Positions 23,109 to 34,889 of a DNA stretch of 64,000 nucleotides are shown here, one piece after another. Within the stretch, counting starts at the first letter, position 1; every line of letters begins with the position of its first letter. The notes beneath the pieces are model-generated. The model was not told the origin of the DNA, made no database searches, and saw only the letters and a program-made list of their open reading frames with translations. This stretch comes from Ottelia alismoides. Lineage: Eukaryota; Streptophyta; Magnoliopsida; Alismatales; Hydrocharitaceae. The DNA lies in assembly GCA_037367405.1 (NCBI GenBank), contig JAZKJV010003124.1:434001-498000 (forward strand), written 5' to 3'. A program made the position numbers and the translations under genes.

Positions 23109-24591
23109 ATGATTCCCTCCCCTTCCTGTCTTGAACTAGTAGAGAGGATCAATCGAGGACAGCTTACAGATGAGAGTCTACAGAGGCTCAAGGACAAAGC
23201 CCTTGATGGGATTTTGGTTGGTTTTTCATATGAAGATGGTGTGCTACGAAATGGCAACCGTTTGTGTGTTCCGGTAGATATGGAACTAAGAAATGAGATC
23301 ATGCGGGAGGTACATAGCTCTCGATTATCGATACATCCTGATGGCACCAAGATGTATAAGGATTTAAAGAAAAAAATCTGGTGGAAGCAAAATGAGAAGA
23401 GATGTAGCTGATTTCGTGGCAAGGTGTATGACATGCCAATAGATTAAGGCTGAGCATAAGCGGCCACCTGGACTTCTGCAGTCCCTTCCAATTCCTGAGT
23501 GGAAGTGGCAAGGCATATCTATGGACTTCGTTACAGGGCTTCCTAGAGCTTCTAGCGGTCATGATGCCATATGGATAGTAGTTGATAGGCTTACGAAGTC
23601 AGCACACTTCATACCCTTGAGCATGGCTTGCACTCCAATACAACTCGCAGTGATTTTTATTAAGGAGATTGTCAGGATTCATGGTCTACCAAAGCAAATT
23701 ATATCTGATCGTGATCCAAGATTTACTTCAAATTATTGGCGGGAGTTTATGAACTCTTTAGAAGTGCAGTTGTGCGTCAGTTCAGCTTACCATCCTCAGA
23801 CCGACGAACAATCCGAGAGGATGATACAAACATTAGAGGATCTTCTTCGAGCATTCGTGCTAGAGTAGAAAGGGTCTTGGAAGGACTATTTATAGTTAGC
23901 AGAGTTCTCATACAATAATAATTACCATGCCAGCATAGGCATGGCCCCTTTCGAGGCATTATATGGGAGACGATGTATTACACCATTGAGTTGGCAGGAA
24001 GTCGGACATAACCAGCTGCATAAGGTGGAATACTTGGAGGAAACTGCTAAAGCTATTAAGATGGCCCGAGGAAAGCTGCTTACTGTACAGAGCAGACAAA
24101 AGAGCTACAGTGATAAACGACGCTCCGATCTTAGCTTTGAAGTTGGGGATTTTGTCTTCCAGAGAGTATCTCCAACCAAGGGAGTGCAACGGTTTGGAGT
24201 AAAGGGGAAGTTAGCCCCACGATTCGTTGGACCTTTTGAGATCCTTGACAGAATTGGCAATGTTGCTTATAGGCTGGCGCTTCCTCCTCACCTGTCGGGA
24301 GTGCATAACATCTTTCACATTTCCAACTTGAGGAAATATGTGCATGACCCATCGCACGTGATCAGCTACGATGATCTGCAGGTGGACACAGACCTAAGCT
24401 ACCCTGAGGAACCGGTCGGGATAATCGATCGCTCAGTGAAGAGGTTGAGACATAAGGAGATACAATTGGTAAAGATCCTTTGGCAGCGACATAACTCCGA
24501 GGAGGCCACCTGGGAGCCTGAGGCTGTCATTATCGGTCCCTCAATTGGGATCAACCTTTTAAGGTTGTTATTTTACATCACATACACCTAA
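23109..24591 (+). pseudogene. Chromovirus integrase with chromodomain-like tail, frame-broken
   Basis: The integrase zinc region HSSRLSIHPDGTKMYKDL leads to a one-base frame change near 23390 and CMTCQ, followed by TAG (23440-23442). The catalytic core keeps all three acidic residues: D in MDFVTGLP, D in ISDRDPRF, and E in the TDEQSERM motif. A stop near 23866 precedes the region with SYNNNYHASIGMAPFEALYGRRC, which is followed by the GPF/Y motif (KLAPRFVGPFEIL) and the tail VKILWQRHNSEEATWEPE. That tail matches the chromodomain-like end of Tekay/Del chromoviruses, thought to guide insertion into heterochromatin. The last frame, 23941-24591, is intact to its stop. Confidence 0.9.
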
Positions 24592-26952
24592 GTCTCGGGG
24601 ACGAGACTGTTAAGGTTATGATATAACGCCCCGAAAATTTCGGCTTTTTCCGAAATATTAAAATATATACAATATTATACTCAAATGAAGCGTCTCGTCG
24701 CAAGCTTTCCAACGAGACTAAGAATGCGCGAATCCGAGTTCGTATGAGGAAGTTATGCCCTTTTTAGTGAGCCATGGTCAGGGACTTTTATGGATATTGG
24801 ACACACGGATTTTGATTTTATTCTACACGTTGGGGAGATATTTTGGAGTATTATTCACCTCAAAATTGACAACCATATTTCCTTATTTCACCCTTGAATG
24901 ATCCTTAAGATCCCTTTGATCTCATTCCATTCTCACCCCTTTTTCCAAGTTGATTTCTTCTTCCTTCTTCTCTAGAGAGACAAGAGCAAGAGGGTCCTTC
25001 CTTTGGCGAGACGTGAAGCTTCGGACTTCATTACGAGGAGAGGAGAAAGAACGTCGCTGCAAGGGGAAGGCACCACTTAGTTCAGGTCGTTGACCGCCTG
25101 CACGGATCTAAAGACTCACGTTACGTAACGGATTTCCGACTCTCTCCATTTTCCTTCGCATAATGCGATATAGGAGATTGGTGTTTCTTTGAGGATGGTT
25201 GTTCGATTCGATCCAACCTCAGGATCGCCTTTTGCTGTTAGTTTATTGCATGTATTATCATGAATTCTCTTCCTTGAGCCTTCATACAGTAATTATCTTA
25301 AGAGTCATCTTGTTGCTAAACGATTTCTAGGTGATGGTCGGGATGACTTTAATAAATCTAATGATACGGACTTGTGGATTCTATTCGTTCTGAGGGTGTA
25401 GTTGTGGTTAAATGCATAAATAGATACCTCTATTCTTGTGGTTAATACGGTGCCATAACGTACCAGCATAAATAATTATACGTATTATATATTTGCCATG
25501 CAATTTGTATACAGGAATTCTACTCGTGACTATTAGTGTATCATGGCTTTGATTTAATTATTGATGTTTGAAATTACTGTTTTCTTTTTATGCATCTCAT
25601 AAGTTAAATCTTGATATTATCCTAATAAAATTTTTCTATTCGTGGTTATATGTATTGTTAGAACTTTTTTTATAGTCTTGTGTGAACAAATGTCGATATC
25701 AACTTTTCTTTTGGTCGTTTATTGACTTGTTCGGGATTGCACAGGAGTTTAATTTAAGTAATTATTGACACGTCTTCTCTTTTAGGAAGATCCGGTAACT
25801 TATTAGGAACATTATCCTATTTAAGGAGTTGTCGATTTCCTATTAAAACGTAATGTGTGAATTACCCTAACCATAATTGCAGCCTCATCCTTTCAATATT
25901 CACCAACAATAAATAGTAACATGAGTTGTACATAACATTAAAATAAAATAAACGGCTTAGATAAAGTTATACTATCTTATTTTCCAATCGTGGCTTTTGT
26001 TAAAAAGGCATCTTTTGTTAAGATCATGTATTTCATGAAGATGTCTATTATAGTATGTATCATATAAATGTAAAATTTATTAATTTGTAAATCTAGTTAT
26101 AATTATCATGGCCGTATTTACAGGATGGTTGAATCCTAAAAAAAAGGAAAAAAAGAAAACCTGAGCTGTATTACATATTTCTGCACACATCTATATCGAC
26201 CAAACGTTCTTACAAACCTTTATTAAGTTTCCTTTATATAATATTACGCATAAATCATGTAAGACATACGAGAGTTTAATTTTTTATCGCGACTATGTGT
26301 AAGAATGCACTGTCGCATAGTTGGAGATACAGTGCTCCTTATTCTCACGATGAGAGCCCGACTATTCTTCATAGTATAGAATATTGTATGAGATTTCATG
26401 AGGGAATGTTTAAGCACACGACCAAAGATTTATTTTTATCAAATATCGAATTGGGTTTGATTGCATGGAATAAGGAGTTCCAGGGTTTGATCAACAATCC
26501 ATAATTGAGATGTTCCGTGTAAATAAAGAACCACATATGATACTTATGGGTATACCTTGTTAATGAAAAGTTCTGGACATATAAGTCCTGAATGTTAAGA
26601 GATTATTATTTTTATTAGTGGAATCGTCACAGTCTCTAGTCGGTTACTTGAATAAAATATAATATACATGTATGGGATGAGAAAATAAATATTACAAGGT
26701 GGGTGCACACCCTTGTAGTCCGACTGAGCCGACAGTAAGTCACCCCCACTCGAGGGGCATCATAGAGTGGGGTGGTGGTAGGTATTCTGGAGAGTTGGGT
26801 AGATGCACGTGTGCATCGCACCATACGGATATGTTTTGTGACTATTAGTTTTGAGGCGAACAAGACTCCCCTGGCAGACTCGATTGACGGAATCATGATT
26901 CATTGGGGCTATATGCCTCGTTTCTCGAGTGTCAGAGTACTACCAACCAGAC

Positions 26953-29939
26953 TGTAACGGCTGGAGATTTTTTCCAGCCATATTGCCTTTTTATTTTCTC
27001 TATTAATGGCATAGATTTATTTCTAGAATTAATGCCAATTGATTGTCCTATTTAGGGTCTTAAAAAGGCCAAAGGTCACGTCACTTGTGCTTGGCAAAAT
27101 CAAGAGAGAGAGAGAGAGGGAGAGAAGGAGAGAGGGAGAGTTAGAGAAAGAGATTTTCATCGAGAGATTTATTCACATCGCAGGGGACGTCGGCGACGAT
27201 CCGGAGCAAGGGGAGGCTCGTAGAGATCTCGTAGATACTTTTCGTCAATTTTGAGGTATGTGTCGAACCCCTAGGACTCGTACAATATGAAAATACCTTT
27301 AATCGGAGATATATTATTTTCAAAGTTTGTTCTTGATAGATGTGTATGTATCGGTTTATGATGATGATCTTGAAATAATGATCGCATCGAATATACGACC
27401 TCTTAATGTATGTGTCGATCACGTAGGAGTATAATCTAATGAATCGAAATATATATACCTTCCAACAATAATTGCAATTTGTACTGATTTAAGTTTTCAC
27501 ACAACATCAACATTTATGGATCGGTTTAGGAATATATTTTATAATGTATGCCTCGGACCCATAGGATCACTACGCAATGCAATGGATGCTTTTTTAATGA
27601 AGTCATACCAATTGAATTTCCATTGCATAAAATCACATAAGCTTGTTGTGGTGCTCGGTGATGATCACATCCATCTAGAGGATCTACGGACTTAGAATTA
27701 CACATCTGTGCAACGTTAAGTCAAGAACTATGAGGTTATTCAATCATAGGCATTATTATTTTCAAATGAAATACGACGATGTTATTGAGAACTTTGACAA
27801 TATAAAGTGTCTACTCTAGCATTATTTTCTTGGTAATCCTTAGGTCATACGCAAATTTAATATCGTAGGACACTTGCTGAAGTATCTTTTTCCTCGGTAA
27901 GACAATGTGCCTTGTTGGTCATGAATACATACGTTTCCTACGTATTATTCACGCATTTTAAAAAAAAATAAGCAATGAAGAGGATTAAGATGATGCTACT
28001 GTTACAACCCCTCGGTGGAAAAATATGATGGATTTTTATGAGTAATTTAATAGCATGTATGTAACGTGAGCAATGTTAATGCAGATACTATTTTCGGTTT
28101 TACTTTTTAATGTTTTCCTTAAGTTGACTGCACCATTATCTCTATTCGTAACGCATAAAAGGATATTCATTATTGTGCCACAATGTATATCTACGAGTAT
28201 TAGTAATGTTAGCATTCTCATTTAACTTGTTACATGCAGTAAGAATATGATCTACGATCTTGGTGATGTGCAACATTATACCGTATTTGATGATACTACA
28301 TTGTGTCACAACATATAATAAGTACCATCAATATAATATAATATGTATATATTTAATACCCAATGGTGTTGACAGGAGCTAACAAGTCATATGGTAAGAT
28401 ATTGGATTGAAAAGTTCAAATGAACCACTATTGCATGGAAAAGGAAATTTAATAAAAGAATCGAAATTTCCTTAAGTTAAATAATGGCATGATAACGATA
28501 AGCGGAGCTAAGTGCTACACCTAATGGTGGGAGCCACCTCTAGAGTCCAATTATCGTAGGTCAAAGGGGCCAACGCCTTAAGGAGGCATATGGTTTAAAG
28601 AACCGATTGAGGCAATAGATAAGTCCTCTACAGTTGTAGCTACACTGTCATGTATGTCATGTTCATGGACCGCTTGTGCCAGCGGTAAAGCCACCAAAGC
28701 CAGCAAAGCCACCAAAGCCGTTTAAAGATCTAATAATCAAGACAACTTTAACCACTAAACAAATCAAGGGTATGAGTACAGTTTCTGAAATTGCTAAGGC
28801 ATATGTGTACCACTATGACAAAGTAATGGCAATATGCAAATGTTATGATTGTAATGGGGCATATATGCAATTATGAAAAATTATGAGGGTATAAGTGAAA
28901 ATTATGAAAATGTTAAGGCGTATATGCAAATATGACAAACTTGAAGGGTATATATGTAATTATGGCTTCAACGAACATTTTCAGAAGGAATACCTGTCGT
29001 GCGCTTGTTATGTGAAAATGAGTTGCATAATGAAAGTGTGTCGGAATAAGTTAGTATTACATGCTACAAGGAAGTTATGTAAATGGATTACCTGTATCGA
29101 TAAGTAATTGCACGTAAGAGGATTATGTTTCTAACAGATTTAAATTTAGCATAGGGAGACTTGTTTTCCACGTTAGCCGGCTTGACCCCAACTCGGCACA
29201 TACTGAGCGTTAGCTCATGACCTGTGTTGTTATTTTTTTCAGGAGAGCACGAGCTGTGATTTAACTTCTAGTTCAAGGAACTACCCATCTTTGTGAAGTT
29301 GATCTGGTACGGACGATGGAGGGATTGTTTATGAAGGGATGTCAATATGCCCACTGGAACATTGTTATGTTATTTTATTTCGTAGTCTATTTTGCAATTT
29401 CCTTCTTAGAGTGTAATAACGGAAATCTGTAGAGTAATGGACTTTATTCGAGAATGATTATTTTCTCTGCTCATTGAATACCATGCAAGTGTTTGGTAAC
29501 GGTTCGGTCGTGCGATCTATAATTGCATGCTTCCGCCGATCGTCACGACCCGTTCCGTTACAAATGGTATCAGAGCCGAACGCCCTCTGACAGTGGAAAG
29601 GGCTACCCGAGAGGTGGAGCCGCCCCTACAAAGAGGTTGGAGGAAATGGCTACCCGGAGCGTGCAGCCGCCACTGTCACTGGAAAGAAGTAATGTGCCAT
29701 GTCGCAACGAGGACGTTGCGAATATAAGTGGGGGAGATTGTAAAACCCCATAAAAAGTCCCATACCGTGGAAACTAAGAATTTCCGGGTGGGATAAATAG
29801 TGACGAGATTACTACTTGACAACCCGGCTTAAGCATTTTGGGGGTGGTTAATCGGGTCCGCATGGGCCCGATCCCAAGAGGTTGTTAGGGCCAGTAATGC
29901 TCCGTTAACGGACCGGGGACCTAAGCCCGGGACGTTACA
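26953..29939 (+). mobile_element. LTR-bounded insertion with mismatched ends, in the chromovirus 3' LTR
   Basis: Starts TGTAACGGCTGG and ends GGGACGTTACA, flanked by the perfect 5-bp duplication CAGAC (26948-26952 and 29940-29944); the other LTR (19159 on) shows the empty site. Inside, TGGTATCAGAGC (29565-29576) lies two bases after CCGTTACA, a normal LTR-PBS junction, and AAGTGGGGGAGAT (29726-29738) is a normal PPT before TGTAAAACCCC. That implies a 5' LTR of about 2.6 kb, an internal part of only about 160 bp, and a 3' LTR of 201 bp. The two supposed LTRs do not resemble each other. It has no protein-coding capacity; a GA-rich tract lies at 27101-27156. It may be a mosaic or a large TRIM-like derivative. 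Confidence 0.75.
28686..28720 (+). repeat. Short tandem repeat (AAGCCACCAAAGCCAGC-type)
   Basis: About two copies of a unit built from AAGCCACC/AAAGCC, giving a proline-lysine run in one frame of a 66-codon ORF. It lies in the long noncoding LTR-like part of the insertion; I do not regard the ORF as a gene. Confidence 0.4.
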
Positions 29940-30595
29940 CAGACTAACTGAAGGGTCGCGCTTGCGCACAGGTCTTAGTCTGCACTCGGAATGAAGCGAT
30001 GCGGGTTTCATTACTAGTGTAGATTTTCTCCTTTGACAGGTGAGTCCGGAATAAATACATAGATAAGCTACGGACCAACGAACTTGGAAGTGGATTAATT
30101 TGTAAATTGTCAAAATCTACTCATTGTTGTAACTTAATTAGAGGCTTCATATTTGAGTTTCTTAGAATATTTTCTTTATACCCCTATAGTTACTGCACTT
30201 GCATTACCTACCTGCAATTTTTTTTTTAAAATTATTGTTATATCCTTAGTGGGTCATGTGACTCACCAATTACCTCTCATGGAAATCCAACATGAAATCT
30301 TGAGCAGGAAAACGAGGCGAGAGTTTTTGGCAGCAGCTGAGAACCATTTCAGAGGTTGTTACCTAGTTGGGCAGTCTACTTTTATTATTTTTCAATCTTC
30401 TCTATTGATAATGTAATAATAAGATCTTGGATTATTCCTGTCATCTTAACTTGTGGACGGTTTTCCGTTAAATGGATATTTTCTCCTGGCATTTTTTATA
30501 TGAATGTTTTATCACGCATGTTGTTTACGATTGTTGTTGGGTAATATTTGTGGATGGGCATTGAGATGCGCTCCTACTGAGGTGGGGCGTTTACA

Positions 30596-30687
30596 CATTC
30601 GATCAATATCAAGTGGCTCCAGCGATTACTACGGAGTTTGCAGTCATGCAGATCCTTCTCCATAGGATTATCTCGATGATAACATGC
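30596..30687. other. Unassigned DNA between chromovirus and MITE
   Basis: Short single-copy-looking stretch; it continues on the far side of the MITE at 31285. Confidence 0.4.
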
Positions 30688-30695
30688 CTTAGTTA

Positions 30696-31276
30696 TAGGG
30701 GTGTCTATCGAGTTCAACGAGCCGAGTTGGCCTCAACTCGGACTCGAACTCGATAAGAAACCTACGGCTCAAACTCAGGCTCGATAAGGGTCGAGCCCTG
30801 GATCACCAACTCGAACTCGTTGAGTTCGAGTTGACTCACGCGCCTCTTATTGAGCCACAAGTTTCTGAGCTGGCTCACGAGCGTCAAAATGAGCCGACTC
30901 ACAAGCTTCTTATCGAATCATGAGTTCCTGAGATGGCTCAGGAGCCTCAAAACGAGTAGGCTCATGAACCTCTTAATGAGTCATTGTTCCATTTTATACA
31001 TTAAATTATGCAAATGACATTTGTAATTTTGATTTTTTTATATTTTTTCTATAGCTTTTTGGGCAAAAAAATGTTAACCTCTATTTTATATCAAACTCAA
31101 TGTGGAAGTTTTGGTATATATGTTTTTATTTTTTTATTAAGATAGAAAACGAGTTATCGAGTCCAGTTTCCGAGTTATCGAGCCAGACCCATTAAGGTTT
31201 CGAGTCCGGCTCGTGGACCCTTATTGAGCCGAGCTCGAGTTAAGCTCATCGAGCTCGAGCTTTCCTGACAGCCCTA
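30696..31276. mobile_element. hAT-type MITE with perfect 8-bp TSD
   Basis: 581 bp, TIRs TAGGGGTGTC and GACAGCCCTA, flanked on both sides by CTTAGTTA (30688-30695 and 31277-31284). The subterminal zones are rich in CGAGCT/GAGCTCG and GAGTTCGAG repeats in inverted order. No coding capacity. The 8-bp duplication and TAGGG-type ends define a non-autonomous hAT element. Confidence 0.85.
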
Positions 31277-31284
31277 CTTAGTTA

Positions 31285-31982
31285 TTCTTGCGGTGAGGGA
31301 ATGTGGGTTCTTCTAAAGCTTGATCTATGCATTTGTTAGTATTTAGTGGTTAAAGATTTCTAAGTTTGTAATACCCCAACCATCAGATCTTGAATGAAAT
31401 ATATGTTCCCAACTAGCCTCATGACGCCTTTTCTCCTTCATGTTACCCTGCCGTAGGAATCTAAACATAATCTTGTCAATAACAAGGATTGCATATTTGG
31501 GTAATCTGAGAGAGGACGGCATGTTTTTAACCTGGGGGATTTAGAGGTGAATTTAGCAGTGACACCTTCGATGGAAGGGCTTGATGTTGGCCTTCCACCC
31601 ATGGCGTTTCTTTTTCAGGTTTATCAATATGTAGCCAATCTGAACGCTTCATGGTTTTAGGAGATAGTGGGATACCTACATATCAATAATATTACTGTAT
31701 AATATATAAGTTACTATTGTATTTATTTCCTTGAGCAACAAGTGAATCACCCTCGATAAGCTTACGGTGTCCACTTCTAAAATTGTTGCGACGACCTTCA
31801 TCATCAAGCTTTCCCGTGGTTATCATGAAGTTCACATGCATATCAACAATGCACCTCACATCTTTGAACTACAAAGGAACTCTGATCGTATTTTGCAAAA
31901 TGATGTCGTCCTTATCAATAAACTAGAAAAGTGACTATTCCAACAATTTGAAGATCGTTAGAAGTATAAAATATGAAAAACT
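31285..31982. other. Unassigned DNA, possibly a decayed gene or repeat
   Basis: No continuous frame. A pyrimidine-rich TTTCTTTTTCAG at about 31608-31619 looks like a splice acceptor, but I cannot connect it with exons or recognise a protein. The end abuts element 2. Confidence 0.35.
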
Positions 31983-34410
31983 TGAAGGATATGGGGAAAT
32001 CCTTAAGCGCATCACGGAAGCGTGATGATCGCATCTAATACGATCGGAGCGACTAGTCGCACTAGTCGCTTGGTGCAGCGTAATTTAAAATTTTAAAACA
32101 TATGATGAAACCACATGATCCCAAGAACATTTCTTGGATCGTTTCATCTAACCACAAAGTATTAGTAATACCTCTTGAAGCATGGTTGCGATCACTTGAT
32201 CTCTAAAGTAAGAGAATCTCCTGACTCAAGTCTGATTCACGAAGATGACACTTGTGGGCGCGATGATGAGACGTGTGTTTCCCACAATCCACCATGAAGA
32301 TCCAAGCCTTGAATCTTCTGATTTCGTCCAACGAAATCCGTCGTCTCCTTCGAGTGCAAGAAGCTCCAAAGAAGACGGAGATCCACGAGCAATCGAGGCG
32401 ACAGTACAACGGCGTAACTACGATTGCAATTCTCTCAAGATCTTAAGGTGGAGGGCCACCCTTAGAGAGAGAGATGACGTGAGAATGAGAGTAGAGAGAG
32501 AGTGTGTAAACGTGTATATGTCAAGGGTTAGGGTTGCCCTTCTTATATATTAGTTTGGGAGTCCATGGATCACAATTTATGGGATACACAAAATCAATGG
32601 TTAAATTTATTTGTGTGTTTAATCAATGGCCATGATCATTGTTGTTTAAAACAACAACTTATTAATTTATATTAAATTAAATATATGTTGCATTATCATC
32701 AACATAATTTAACTCAATAAAATTAATTATCACAAGATAATAAAAAAGGATCATAATCCTCTCCTGGGGGGGGCGTCGCCCATGACCAATTCATGGGTGA
32801 CACCACCTCTTTTATTTGGGGATTTTATCTTCTTTTTATATTATCTTATTATCTCTTAATTATTTGCAACAACATTTATTGCAAATATATTCACTAAATT
32901 AATTCCCAATTAATTAGTGAATATTTCAATCATGCCATTGAAAAAATTGTGAATCATATTCACAACCAAATAAAACTGTAAATTACATTTCCAATTAATT
33001 GCTTAGTGTGAATCCAATTGACATTAACAATCAATTAATAAATGTTATTTACAAATGCGCTCTCTCTAATATATTATAAATCATATTTATAATATACACT
33101 GACATTATGGATAGCATGGATAGTACTATCCACAATATGCATTTCCTTGATAATTAAATATCATTTAATTATCAACATCTTGTTGCTTGGATATATAATT
33201 CATCAAAAGAATTATTCTTGAACTCTTTCAAGAATAGTGTGCTTTCTCCGCAGATACTTGGAGATAAGGACATGGCGATTGTATTGTTCTGCGTATAGTG
33301 ACTTGGATATTGAGATCATATCTCAAATCCAGATATTACAGACCTCCCTTAGATGCTTTATTTAAATCAAGTCTGTAAACTTAATCTTCTCATTACATCT
33401 AAATCTCATTCAGATCAATGTCCAACACTTGGACTAAGATCAAGCTACTTCTCTACTGAGAGGAATCACTAAAATCCAGAACTGTTTCATCACTCCCTCG
33501 GAATGGAAGCTTCATGGTTATATAATCTTTTATGATCACGTCACCCTCGGGTATTCCCAATACCTGTACATCTTGCATATTGGAATACGTTGAATAAACC
33601 CGAAGATATAGATCTCTTTTAGACTGTCATCCTCGGGGTTTTATCATTAATATTCTAATTTGATCATTGGGATTTGGTATCGATCATATACTTTACAAAA
33701 ACATATATCATACCTTTAAATTCTGTCAAGCTTTATAAGCTAGACGACCATGCATGGAATTTATCGGTCCCAATATCTCATGAGTGAGCTCATGTCTTCC
33801 AGTTCAGAAGTGAACCTGTATGATCCCTTTGAGAGATCGTATTACTCACATGCCCTCATATGCACACCAGCTCGCCAATATATAGACCTTGGTTAGGTCA
33901 TCAACTTATTGGTCTACCAAATGTACATAATCAGACATATAATAACACATCTATCTCAGGTCAGAGGATATGTGCCTATATCACAACATCATACGATGTA
34001 GGACTTTGGTTATCTCGATCTCGTTAAGTCAACTCTTTGACCTAACTAATCTGACACCTTCGAATCTCTATTCATATGCAGAGGACCTGCATCAAGAGGT
34101 CGGTCAGATATCAGTCTTTAGAGATAGGATTGCCGTCTCGCACTCAGAGTGAAGATCACATCTTGATGATCATTTGACGGTGCTTGATGAGTCCTCAGTC
34201 TAACTCTTTAGATATTCATCCAAGCACCAACCTCTATGATTCAACAATTGAATCAATATCTTTATGATGTCAAGACAACCATAATACATAACCCTAATTG
34301 TACAAAGGGATCTATTATGCAAATTAGTTATCCTTCATTTCAGATCAGGAAATGATATTTGCAATAACATTTATTGCATAATGGCTCGCCGTGGGCTCGC
34401 ATGTCCAACA
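31983..34410 (-). repeat. LTR (3') of copia-like element 2
   Basis: 2,428 bp; on the minus strand it runs TGTTGGACATGCGAGCCC to ATATCCTTCA. U5 stem-loops are preserved: SL3 32011-32026, SL2 32027-32045, SL1 32048-32070 (perfect AGCGACTAGT with ACTAGTCGCT). TATATA-type promoter near 32543-32551. A U3 hairpin lies near 32768-32805 next to a run of eight G. Confidence 0.88.
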
Positions 34411-34889
34411 ATCTCTCACTAGCCCAAAGAGCCATTAATCGGATAATCATTTAAACTCACACTCATGTGACAATCATAGGCTATTTAGAGAAATAGCTAG
34501 GTAAGCTGATCATTCCCTCTGTTCCCAAGAGACTATCATATTATGACACTTGCATATCTCATAGTAACCGTGTTCGTATCTAATGCGAATGTTGCATCTT
34601 ATGTAACCAATACCCAATATTGTCAGTTATAGTGTCCTTGACACTACAGCTCAATTATTATTATAACCAGTATGCCATTTTTATTATCCTTATTTGAATA
34701 CCCTTATTTCCAGATATCTCTATCTCCTAAGGTATCCACAATTAAGACCTTGTAGATCACTATCTATAAAGTCTTAATTTCTTGAAGATAAGTCTTTGAG
34801 ATCACTATCTCTAAGTCTTGTCATCTTTGAAGATAGTATTATTAGTACAATTAAGTGTTTTATCTCCATAGTAGGATTAGCAACAATTT

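Larger units (their letters stand above)
17080..30595 (+). mobile_element. Ty3/gypsy chromovirus (Tekay/Del-like), degraded
   Basis: 5' LTR 17080-19827 (its first roughly 265 bp missing), PBS at 19830, broken gag-pol 20007-24591, 3' LTR from about 24619 to 30595 with a 2,987-bp insertion. Domain order is gag, CCHC knuckle, protease, RT, RNase H, integrase, chromodomain-like tail, which defines a chromovirus; long LTRs of about 3 kb fit the Tekay/Del lineage. Several stops and frameshifts make it non-functional. The left target duplication is lost with the LTR end. Confidence 0.9.
24619..30595 (+). repeat. 3' LTR of the chromovirus, interrupted
   Basis: Begins TGATATAACGCCCCG after a PPT-like region (an alternative start is TGTTAAGG at 24608) and ends GGGGCGTTTACA at 30595. 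Removing the insertion at 26953-29939 and one 5-bp duplication leaves about 2,985 bp. It supplies the LTR start that the 5' copy lacks. The right flanking sequence begins CATTC; the partner duplication is lost on the left. Confidence 0.85.

Noticed and set aside
24608..24618. TGTTAAGG as the chromovirus 3' LTR start
   Set aside because: By analogy with other chromoviruses the purine-rich TTAAGG is a decayed PPT, so TGATATAACGCCCC (24619) is preferred. The truncated 5' LTR cannot decide it, so this is a weak rejection.
28676..28876. 66-codon ORF with a proline-lysine repeat
   Set aside because: It is inside the noncoding long terminal part of the CAGAC-flanked insertion; the repeat is short and no domain is recognisable.
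31608..31619. Splice-acceptor-like TTTCTTTTTCAG suggesting a host gene exon
   Set aside because: No open frame or recognisable protein on either side, and no matching donor found.
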